A stretch of DNA of 5,514 nt from Pseudomonadota bacterium (GTDB taxonomy: Bacteria; Pseudomonadota; Alphaproteobacteria; Sphingomonadales; Sphingomonadaceae), in NCBI GenBank assembly GCA_023424275.1, contig JAFAED010000233.1:1-5514 (forward strand), given 5' to 3'. Below the pieces are notes generated by a model that was given only the letters and a program-made list of their open reading frames with translations, had not been told where the DNA came from and did not search any database. The position numbers and the translations under genes were made by a program. Positions 1 through 5,372 of the stretch are shown here, one piece after another (within the stretch, counting starts at the first letter, position 1; every line of letters begins with the position of its first letter).

Positions 1-223
1 GGCTCAGCGTGCGGCTGATGACATAGGGATCGGAGACCTGGTCCGCCAACGCCTGTATCTGTCCCAGCATCGTCAGCGCGCGGTCATGGGCGATTTGTGC
101 GGCCTGAATGGGCAGCGCATCCTCGGGCGGCGCCGGAGGAACGACGCCATAATGATTTTCGTACGGCGCCGGATAGCGAACCAGCCGTTCCCTGATCGCA
201 TGCACGAGGTGATTCCGGTTCAT
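1..223 (-). CDS. Fic family protein, N-terminal part (partial; runs off window edge)
   Basis: Reading leftward from an ATG at 223 there are 74 open codons with no stop before the window edge. The protein begins MNRNHLVHAIRERLVRYPAP. It continues into a helical stretch, ALTMLGQIQALADQVSDPYV, at about residues 50-69 and ends ISRTLS. This resembles the Fic_N region that precedes the catalytic Fic domain, where a conserved R-EA--SS-IEGT segment would come next, just outside the window. The start is supported by an in-frame TAG at 235-233 and by an AGG eight bases upstream of ATG (234-232). Fic proteins usually transfer AMP or another phosphate-containing group to target proteins through an HPF-GNGR motif. 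That motif would lie outside the window, so activity cannot be judged. The gene is on the same strand as the trb genes but is separated from them by about 307 bp without a gene. It probably lies outside the conjugative element. Family assignment rests on N-terminal resemblance only. Confidence 0.55.
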   Translation of the reverse strand, partial: MNRNHLVHAIRERLVRYPAPYENHYGVVPPAPPEDALPIQAAQIAHDRALTMLGQIQALADQVSDPYVISRTLS

Positions 224-254
224 AAGCCTAACCTAGGGAGACGTCCGAGCCATC

Positions 255-283
255 TTAGTAAGGTTTAATGAAAAAAACCTCAA
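255..283 (-). promoter_or_regulatory. Weak candidate sigma-70-type promoter for the Fic gene
   Basis: On the minus strand TTGAGG (283-278) and TACTAA (260-255) are separated by 17 bases in the most AT-rich part of the window, 32 bp upstream of the Fic ATG. The -35 matches four of six consensus bases and the -10 only three of six, so this is a weak call. The spacer contains the att-like octamer (275-268). If that octamer is a real recombination site, integration or excision would exchange the -35 element. Confidence 0.2.
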
Positions 284-319
284 CAAGAATCAGCTACTCG
301 GATCGTTGGTTAGGTTTAA
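258..319. repeat. Pair of 11-bp imperfect direct repeats flanking the att-like core
   Basis: GTAAGGTTTAA at 258-268 and GTTAGGTTTAA at 309-319 match at 10 of 11 bases and start 51 bp apart. The second copy lies inside a short dyad at 308-324 (GGTT, nine bases, AACC). An inverted TTAGG word occurs again on the minus strand just before the Fic start (231-227). Repeats like these around a recombination core can be integrase or excisionase binding sites, or operators. No binding can be shown from sequence alone. Confidence 0.35.
268..275 (-). other. Candidate ICE attachment-site core (TTTTTCAT)
   Basis: The minus strand reads TTTTTCAT from 275 to 268. This equals the short direct-repeat core I recall for Tn4371-family ICEs, TTTTTCAT or TTTTTYAT. 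It sits where the right end of such an element is expected: beyond trbI and its small downstream genes, in a lower-G+C gene-free stretch, and directly before an unrelated gene. An 8-bp AT-rich word can occur by chance, so the support is mainly positional. The partner copy would have to lie next to an integrase gene outside the window. Confidence 0.45.
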
Positions 320-530
320 CAACCAAGACCATCGCTTTCAGCGCGCCAGAGCCATTCTACCAAGCATCTTTAAAGCGTGTCGGTGTTCCAAGCAGAGGAT
401 TAGCTGCTCTGAACATGGCGCCTGCGCGTCGGTTCAAAGCAAAAGCCCATTTCCCGCTCCGGACGATGCTCCCTTCATGGTTACCGATTCCCGCCGGATT
501 CTCCTCTACTGGGACCCGGCAGCAACAAAG

Positions 531-749
531 CTAACGGCCGCGCGGCCGCCCGCCAGCGCCGCGCGGGGGAATGCTGTTCTCGAGCGCCCACGCCCGAGCA
601 ACCTCGGGAACCCAACGCGGACGCCCTAGCCCCCCGACCCGGGGCGGCAGTTTCGACGGATCCTGCGAGACGAGCCTGCAGATCGTACTCTCCGAATATT
701 GGAGGAACCGGGAGAGTTCCCTTGCGGTCCAGAGATTATCGTCGGTCAC
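531..749 (-). CDS. Small AlpA/excisionase-type helix-turn-helix DNA-binding protein
   Basis: The 72-residue product is a single winged helix-turn-helix unit of the AlpA / HTH_17 type. It has LWTARELSRFLQYSESTICR (residues 6-25) as the helix-turn-helix, then LPPRVGGLGRPRWVPEVARAW, with the R-RW-P-V--W pattern typical of MerR-like excisionases. A basic Gly/Arg-rich tail closes it. The start is GTG at 749. No ATG, TTG or other GTG occurs in frame between it and an upstream stop, and GGA seven bases before it is a weak ribosome site. It follows DUF2274 by 61 bp in the same direction and is the last gene before the putative element end. Such proteins act as recombination directionality factors or as regulators. 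An excisionase role fits its position near the att-like site but is inferred. A 14-bp perfect GC palindrome (535-548) lies in its last codons. Confidence 0.75.
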   Translation of the reverse strand: MTDDNLWTARELSRFLQYSESTICRLVSQDPSKLPPRVGGLGRPRWVPEVARAWALENSIPPRGAGGRPRGR

Positions 750-810
750 CGCTAAATCCGTTCCGTCAACGAGAGTTCGGCTACCCGGCGCGGGATGGCA
801 ATAGAATGGA

Positions 811-1035
811 TCACCCGCGGATCCGATCCTTCATCGCCTTTTCGAACCCCCGATCGCTATCGAGAAATGCCGTCAACATCGCGGGAACAAGATCGGCCAC
901 CGGCTCTTCGACGCCATAGACTTCGGCATAAGCCCGGGCATATGCCGAAAGCCGGTCATTGAGTTCAGGCATGACGACGATGGCGAGCTTGACCGGCGTG
1001 CGATCAGGAAGCCGGGCGAGCTTGAGCCCCACCAT
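811..1035 (-). CDS. DUF2274 domain-containing protein
   Basis: The 74-residue product begins MVGLKLARLPDRTPVKLAIV. It has the L-L--LPD-TPVKL opening and the following helical segment (LNDRLSAYARAYAEVYGVEE) of DUF2274, a small family commonly found directly after trbI in proteobacterial conjugative elements. The molecular role of the family is unknown to me. The short strand followed by helices gives a mild resemblance to ribbon-helix-helix DNA-binding proteins. I chose ATG at 1035 because it overlaps the trbI stop in a TGATG junction and gives the normal family start. A TTG at 1056 would add seven residues (MARGSHL) that look like out-of-frame trbI tail. A purine-rich GGGGGT run inside the end of trbI could serve as its ribosome site, and expression is probably coupled to trbI. 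Confidence 0.8.
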   Translation of the reverse strand: MVGLKLARLPDRTPVKLAIVVMPELNDRLSAYARAYAEVYGVEEPVADLVPAMLTAFLDSDRGFEKAMKDRIRG

Positions 1036-2264
1036 CAGATGTGACCCCCGCGCCAAGGCCTCAGCACCATATCCTTATGCACCACCACCCGAAGCGGCCA
1101 GCCGGGTCGAACTTTGAGCGTTGGTTGGACATCAAGACCTTTGGCGACGAGCTGGTCGCCCGCGCGGGCTCCGTTCTGCTGTGCGGATTCACGAATAGCA
1201 CGGACCAAGTCGCTTTCAGTGCTGCCCCATCCAAGCTCGGTCCCGACGCCGAGAAACGTCGAGAGCGCCACGCCCTTCAAGAGCTGCCAGCTGTGCCTGT
1301 CTATCCGGTCGGAAAGCCCGGCATAGCCCTCTGCATCGCTCGCGGGCGCATTGTCGATGCGGATCGATGCGCCGTCAGGCAGAATGAGCCGCTGCCACAC
1401 GACAAGCGCCCGGCTCTGCCCGAAGGCCACGACGCTATCGTAACTGCCGATCAACCGCGAACCTTGAGGGATAAGCAGCGTCCGACCCGTTACGCTATCA
1501 TAGGTGTTTTCGGAGATCTGCGCGGTCACGATCCCCGGGAGATCGGAACTAAGCCCCGTGATCAGGCTCGCGGCGATCACGCTACCGGCCTGGAGCATCC
1601 AGGGTGACACGGGCGCTTCCAACCGATGCGGGTTTACATCGGATCCGCTGTTCGCTCGTCCCAAAATTTCATTTTTCCGTCCCGCTCCGTCTGCTGCCGG
1701 AGCCAAAGGCGCAGGCGCTTCCGCAGACTGCCCCTCCTGGACGACCCTTGAGGAGGCCGAACGAGGATTCGCGCCCCCGGTCGCGAGCTGCAGCATGACG
1801 CCCGACTGACGCGCGGCGCGCAATTCGGCTGCGAGGCGTTGCTGCTCCGTTTCGGCATCCTGCGCCGCGCGGGCCGCCGCGTCGGCAGCAGGATCGGTGG
1901 GCCCCGTCATGTCCAGCTCACGCTGTTTTTCCAGAATCGGCCTACCGAGATCACCGGGCAATTTCGGGCCGAGCTTCGGGACGTCGGCATAGCTCTTCGG
2001 CGCGCCATCAAGAGCATCGGCAGGAGCCTTGACCACTGCCTGTTCGCGGTTTTCAGCTTGTCCGTTCGACAAGAAGCTGATGGGTTTGAACGCCAGCCAG
2101 ACTGCCCCGGCGAGACATGTTGTGCATACGCCGGCGACCGCGATGATGGCGCCGCGGCGGAACCGGGTGGCCCGCGCCGGACTGCCGCGGAGCACCAGCG
2201 TTTCGGGATCGACCTTCGCCGGGCCGGGCGACGGGGCAGCGGGCACAGCGGGAGCCTCGTTCAT
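1035..2264 (-). CDS. trbI: TrbI, VirB10-family conjugal transfer protein
   Basis: This 409-residue protein is the VirB10-type scaffold of the transfer channel. It is anchored in the inner membrane and reaches through the periplasm to the outer-membrane complex. It has a proline-rich cytoplasmic N-terminus (1-37), one membrane helix at about 39-59, and a charged linker with a predicted helical or coiled segment (about 126-153, rich in Ala, Glu and Arg). The VirB10 C-terminal domain spans about 215-402. Diagnostic stretches are VSPWMLQAGSVIAASLITGL (219-238), DLPGIVTAQISENTYDS (241-257) and LLIPQGSRLIGSYDS (263-277). The length is normal for TrbI. Its ATG overlaps the trbG stop as ATGA (2261-2264), with AGGA just upstream, and its stop overlaps the DUF2274 start. 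An uncommon detail is a C-T-T-C pair of cysteines (47 and 50) inside the membrane helix. Confidence 0.95.
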   Translation of the reverse strand: MNEAPAVPAAPSPGPAKVDPETLVLRGSPARATRFRRGAIIAVAGVCTTCLAGAVWLAFKPISFLSNGQAENREQAVVKAPADALDGAPKSYADVPKLGPKLPGDLGRPILEKQRELDMTGPTDPAADAAARAAQDAETEQQRLAAELRAARQSGVMLQLATGGANPRSASSRVVQEGQSAEAPAPLAPAADGAGRKNEILGRANSGSDVNPHRLEAPVSPWMLQAGSVIAASLITGLSSDLPGIVTAQISENTYDSVTGRTLLIPQGSRLIGSYDSVVAFGQSRALVVWQRLILPDGASIRIDNAPASDAEGYAGLSDRIDRHSWQLLKGVALSTFLGVGTELGWGSTESDLVRAIRESAQQNGARAGDQLVAKGLDVQPTLKVRPGWPLRVVVHKDMVLRPWRGGHI

Positions 2265-3088
2265 CGGTCCTGCCCCCGGCTCACTCGTTTGGCGCCGCCG
2301 CGCGTAATTCGGACGATCTTCTGCTTCTTTGCGCCAAGTCGCAGTTCGGCGGCGCCGAACAGACGATCAACAATGTAGAAGCGACCTGAAACGCGATAAT
2401 TGACGAGCTCGGCTTCGCCCTTGTCGCCGAGGACAAAGAGCGGCGGTGCCTCTCCGGTCGAGATGGCCGCCGGAAACTCGATCCAGGTCTGACGGCCATC
2501 GTCGAACGCCCTCAAGGGCCGCCAGGCGGGACTGTCTCCGGTAACCCGGTAATCGAAGGTCAGCTGTGCGATCTCGACGCCGACGGAGACAGGCCGGGCG
2601 GCTTCCGCCTCGGCACGTTGCCGCGCCAGCGCGAGCAGTTCTTCCTGCGGATACATCCAGCGCATTCCGGTCATCGCAGTCGAAACCGTGCTGGTCAGCT
2701 GGACATGATAGACCCGCCTGTCGGTCGTGATGACGAGATTCGTCGACAGCCCGGGCGCGAAGGGCTTCACGAGCAGGTGCGTTCGCTTTGTCTCCCCGCT
2801 CCCGCTCGTCGTGTCACCGACGGTCCAGCGCACGGTATCGCCCGCTGCGACCGAGGTCAGCGTTTCACCGGGCTGCAGCGCGATATCGCTGACGCGCTCG
2901 GGCGCGGCAAACAATCGGAAAAGCGCTCCCTCGCTATAAGGGTAGACATGTACCGCATTGACGAAGCCGGACTTCGCAGGTTCGCGGAGCGCCGCCTTGT
3001 TGGCTGTCATGACGCTGGAGGCGGGCTGTGCAACGGCGGCCGGGGCGAGCGCCGCCGAACTCGCTGCTAAAATGGCCAAGCGGATCAT
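2261..3088 (-). CDS. trbG: TrbG, VirB9-family conjugal transfer protein
   Basis: The 275-residue product is the VirB9/CagX-type periplasmic and outer-membrane component of the transfer channel, expected to bind the VirB10-like TrbI. It starts with a Sec signal peptide (IRLAILAASSAALAPAAVA), with likely cleavage after Ala20. The mature protein then shows the family N-domain from about 45 to 132 (VYPYSEGALFRLFAAPERVS, LQPGETL, GDTVRW, HLLVKP, TNLVITTDRRVYHVQL). The C-terminal VirB9 domain runs from about 168 to 262 (TFDYRV, WRPLRAFDDGRQTWIEFP, LVNYRVSGRFYIVDRLF). No lipobox cysteine is present. It overlaps trbF by 4 bp (ATGA at 3085-3088) and trbI by 4 bp. It has the best ribosome site in the cluster, AAGGAG at 3101-3096, seven bases before ATG, inside the end of trbF. 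It is somewhat shorter than many TrbG proteins but looks complete. Confidence 0.95.
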   Translation of the reverse strand: MIRLAILAASSAALAPAAVAQPASSVMTANKAALREPAKSGFVNAVHVYPYSEGALFRLFAAPERVSDIALQPGETLTSVAAGDTVRWTVGDTTSGSGETKRTHLLVKPFAPGLSTNLVITTDRRVYHVQLTSTVSTAMTGMRWMYPQEELLALARQRAEAEAARPVSVGVEIAQLTFDYRVTGDSPAWRPLRAFDDGRQTWIEFPAAISTGEAPPLFVLGDKGEAELVNYRVSGRFYIVDRLFGAAELRLGAKKQKIVRITRGGAKRVSRGQDR

Positions 3089-3933
3089 CGCGGTTCTCCT
3101 TCCAATACAGGCTGGCTTGATGGCATCGGGCCGAGATCGGGATCGAGAGGCGATCCGAGCGGGAGAGCGGCCTCCCGTGCACTTTCGGATCGGCGGTCCG
3201 CTGCTCCGTTTGCGGGTTCGTCGACTAGCGGGAGGGGCGCAGGCGCGAGCGCTTCGAGCTCGCGGCTCCAGTCGATCGCATCGATGTAGAGGCCCAGCGG
3301 ATTCTTCCGTAGCACCTCGGACGAGCGCGGCGGCTCGAGCTTGATCGTCACGACGGCGGTCCAGCGCGATGTACCCGAGAGGGTGCCGCGCTCATAAGCC
3401 TGCTCGGTCCAGTTGATCCGAAAGCTGTCGTCCGACGCGCGCACGACGCTGGTCACCTGGACCGACACGGTGCGCCGACCGACCTCAGCGAACGGATTGG
3501 AGGAACGGGCATATTCGCCTAGAAACAAGGCACCACGCTCGGTCGCGAAATCATAGGCCGACAGCCAATGCTCGCGCATCAGCACCGGATCGAGCGACCG
3601 CGCGCGCACATGGGTGATGAAGCGGCCAAGGTGCCAGGCGATCTGCGGATCGGTCGGACGATACGCCGCATCCGCAGGCGTTACCGCCTGCGCCTGGCCC
3701 AGCTTGTCGACTTCGACGACGTAAGGCACGACGCGGCTCTGCATCGATTGCCAGACGAGCGCCGACGAGAGGCCGACCGTCAGCAGCAGCCCGCCGAACG
3801 CCATCAGCCGCCAGTTCCGGGCCTGGACGCGCGCCGAACCGATGCGCTCGTCCCAGAGCTGACCGGCCCGCTGGTAGGGCGTGTCGGGTTCGGGCGTCTG
3901 CCCATAGCGCTGCACAGCACGTTTGAATCGCAT
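3085..3933 (-). CDS. trbF: TrbF, VirB8-family conjugal transfer protein
   Basis: The 282-residue product matches TrbF, the VirB8-type bitopic inner-membrane protein that nucleates the transfer apparatus. A short cytoplasmic segment opens with MRFKRAVQRYGQTPEPDTPY. A membrane helix follows at about 43-62 and a periplasmic VirB8 fold from about 68 to 226. Typical segments are YRPTDPQIAWHLGRFI (91-106), YDFATERGALFL (127-138), RWTAVVTIKL (190-199) and KNPLGLYIDAIDWSREL (210-226). The domain ends near 228. About 54 further residues rich in Pro, Ala, Glu and Ser form a tail not needed for the VirB8 fold, while many TrbF proteins end near residue 230-240. The start ATG lies 2 bp after the trbL TAG, with AAAGGGA upstream inside trbL. 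Its end overlaps trbG, so translation is probably coupled in both directions. Confidence 0.95.
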   Translation of the reverse strand: MRFKRAVQRYGQTPEPDTPYQRAGQLWDERIGSARVQARNWRLMAFGGLLLTVGLSSALVWQSMQSRVVPYVVEVDKLGQAQAVTPADAAYRPTDPQIAWHLGRFITHVRARSLDPVLMREHWLSAYDFATERGALFLGEYARSSNPFAEVGRRTVSVQVTSVVRASDDSFRINWTEQAYERGTLSGTSRWTAVVTIKLEPPRSSEVLRKNPLGLYIDAIDWSRELEALAPAPLPLVDEPANGAADRRSESAREAALPLGSPLDPDLGPMPSSQPVLEGEPR

Positions 3934-3935
3934 GA

Positions 3936-5240
3936 CTAATCCCTTTCGTTGATGTCAGGGGTGATGCCGCCGCCGCCGCGGTCGCCTTCCTTGATCGTGT
4001 GCATCGCCATCTGCCGGCGATGCCGAGAATTCTGCTGGCCTTGCAGGCGCTGGGCCCAAGGGGGCGCGGCATCGTCTGCGGCGGAGACCGGAACGGTCGC
4101 AACGCGCGCGCCGCTGGTGGTTCCGGCGTCCCAGGCCGCGGCACGGCCGCGCTCGCCTGCCTCGGCAAGGCCGGCGGCGGATCGGAACCGGTTCGCGGCG
4201 GCGCCCTTTGCCGCGGTCGCGATGCCCGCCAGCCCCGCGCCGACGCTGGACAATCCCGAGGTCTCCTGCCCAAGCTTGTAAGCGGTAGCGGTAGCGCTCC
4301 CCATCGCGGTTCCCGCGCGGATCGCGCCAAGACCGGCGCCGCCGACACCCCGCGCCGCCGCGAGAGCGCCTGCTCCACCCATGGCGAGGCCACCGGCGGC
4401 GAGCGCGGTGGTGGCAACCACCGACCCGGCGCCGAGCTGCGGGGCGCCCGACACCAGTCCCGACGCGATCGCCGGACCGAAGATCGCAAGCCCGAAGAGC
4501 GCGAGGCTCGCGAGCATAAGCGAGACCGCTTGCTCGATACTGACCTCTTCGCCCGTGAGCGCGCTCGTGAAGTCGGCGAAATAGTTCGAGCCGATGCCGA
4601 CAATCACTGCGAGCACCATGACCTTGATGCCCGAACTCACGACGTTACCGAGCACGCGCTCGGCGAGGAACGACGTCCGGTTCCACAGCGCGAACGGCAC
4701 GAGGACGAACCCTGCAAGCGAGGTCAGCTTGAATTCGAGGATCGTGATAAAGAGCTGGATGGCGAGGATGAAGAAGGCGGCAATGACGATCAGCCAAGCG
4801 ATGACGAGCACCGCGATTTCGATAAAATTGTCGAAAAAGGCGATCGGACCGACGAGCTCTTTCGCCTGCTTGAGCAAAGGCCAGGCGGCCTCGAAGCCCG
4901 TTCCTGCGAGCCGGCCCGGCATCAGCAGGTCCTCAGGCCCGATCGCACTGCCGCCTGCCGTCAGGCCAAGCCCGGCGAAGGACCGGAAAATGATCTCCGA
5001 AAGCGTCTGGAAGCTGTTCAGGATCAGCGCGAAAACGCCGACATAGAGGATCTTCTTGAGGAACTTGGCGATGACATCATCCTCGCCGCCGAGCGCCCAG
5101 AAGAGCCCGGCGAGCGTGATGTCGATGCCGATGAGGATGGTCGTGAGAAATCCGACATCGCCGCCGAGCAGCCCGAAGCCGCTGTCGATATAGGCGACGA
5201 ACGCCTGCATGAACTGATCGATGACGCCCAGGTCGTCCAT
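3936..5240 (-). CDS. trbL: TrbL, VirB6-like polytopic inner-membrane conjugal transfer protein
   Basis: The 434-residue product is TrbL, the multi-spanning inner-membrane channel component of P-type transfer systems. Hydrophobic segments lie at about 28-50, 62-85, 138-163, 166-187, 203-225 and 238-262. They include LYVGVFALILNSFQTLSEII and the family-typical FKLTSLAGFVLVPFALW (170-186) followed by RTSFLAERVLGNVVSSGIKV. After residue 262 the protein becomes a long Gly/Ala-rich low-complexity stretch (to about 350). It ends in a hydrophilic tail with WAQRLQGQQ (395-403) and a Gly run. The ATG at 5240 has GAGGA (5254-5250) nine bases upstream. The gap of 132 bp to trbJ is the largest within the trb part of the window and holds a strong inverted repeat, whereas trbF follows after only 2 bp. 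Confidence 0.93.
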   Translation of the reverse strand: MDDLGVIDQFMQAFVAYIDSGFGLLGGDVGFLTTILIGIDITLAGLFWALGGEDDVIAKFLKKILYVGVFALILNSFQTLSEIIFRSFAGLGLTAGGSAIGPEDLLMPGRLAGTGFEAAWPLLKQAKELVGPIAFFDNFIEIAVLVIAWLIVIAAFFILAIQLFITILEFKLTSLAGFVLVPFALWNRTSFLAERVLGNVVSSGIKVMVLAVIVGIGSNYFADFTSALTGEEVSIEQAVSLMLASLALFGLAIFGPAIASGLVSGAPQLGAGSVVATTALAAGGLAMGGAGALAAARGVGGAGLGAIRAGTAMGSATATAYKLGQETSGLSSVGAGLAGIATAAKGAAANRFRSAAGLAEAGERGRAAAWDAGTTSGARVATVPVSAADDAAPPWAQRLQGQQNSRHRRQMAMHTIKEGDRGGGGITPDINERD

Positions 5241-5263
5241 CTTCGCATATCCTCATGAAGTTT

Positions 5264-5314
5264 GTCGCGGGGGCCGGCAGCCTGAGGGGCGGCGGCCGCA
5301 GCAGCCCCCGCGAC
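5264..5314 (-). promoter_or_regulatory. GC-rich inverted repeat ahead of trbL with an overlapping alternative hairpin
   Basis: The arms GTCGCGGGGGC (5264-5274) and GCCCCCGCGAC (5304-5314) are perfect 11-bp complements with a 29-base loop, between the trbJ stop and the trbL ribosome site. The upstream arm (5304-5314) can alternatively fold in a small hairpin, GCCCC-CGCGAC-GGGGC (5304-5319, stem of 5, loop of 6). The two structures exclude each other. No T-tract follows on the minus strand, where the sequence continues ACAAAC, so it is not a canonical terminator. The stem ends nine bases before the trbL Shine-Dalgarno sequence. A role in RNA stability or in tuning trbL translation is possible but inferred. 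Confidence 0.6.
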
Positions 5315-5372
5315 GGGGCAGCCTTCGGGTTTGGGGAGCGTTGTGACCCGTCCTGCCCCTATGGGAATGGTG

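Larger units (their letters stand above)
224..530. other. Gene-free, lower-G+C block between the HTH gene and the Fic gene
   Basis: This 307-bp stretch lies downstream of the HTH gene and upstream of the Fic gene. Hand counting gives about 47% G+C for 241-420 and about 51% for 241-530, clearly below the trb genes. Minus-strand reading gives only very short peptides, for example 14 codons from the ATG at 478 and 19 codons from the ATG at 416. The plus-strand frame from 268 to 534 has no recognisable domain and no clear ribosome site. The block contains the att-like octamer at 268-275, an AT-rich run of seven A residues (271-277), short direct repeats and a weak dyad (391-395 with 404-408). I see no T-tract terminator after the HTH gene. 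The block is best read as the non-coding terminal segment of a mobile element plus the Fic promoter region. Confidence 0.55.

Noticed and set aside
391..408. Small dyad AGCAG-N8-CTGCT as a terminator for the HTH gene
   Set aside because: The stem is only five bases, no T run follows, and it lies more than 100 bp after the stop codon.
224..530. A tRNA gene or tRNA 3' end serving as the integration site
   Set aside because: I could not find a T-loop GTTCRANYC motif with matching acceptor stem arms on either strand of this stretch.
268..534. Plus-strand reading frame of 88 codons beginning ATGAAAAAAACC in the gene-free block
   Set aside because: No recognisable domain and no convincing ribosome site. 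Its start codon lies within the att-like octamer, and it is antisense to every real gene here. Treated as chance, though a homology search of this terminal block would be worthwhile.
535..548. Perfect 14-bp palindrome CGGCCGCGCGGCCG as a transcription terminator
   Set aside because: It lies within the last codons of the HTH gene, has no loop and no following T-tract, and is a low-complexity GC word likely to occur by chance in Arg/Gly codons.
1036..1056. Upstream TTG start for the DUF2274 gene
   Set aside because: It would add seven residues that derive from the trbI tail in another frame. The ATG at 1035 gives a normal family N-terminus and a TGATG coupling junction.
3551..4603. Minus-strand open frame of 350 codons overlapping trbL and trbF
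   Set aside because: It is Arg/Ser/Pro/Ala-rich and out of frame with two well-supported conserved genes. It is a typical frame shadow.
3999..5258. Long plus-strand open frame (419 codons) opposite trbL
   Set aside because: It is extremely rich in Arg, Asp, Glu and Gly with no domain pattern, as expected for the antisense shadow of a high-G+C gene. The minus strand encodes a clear TrbL.
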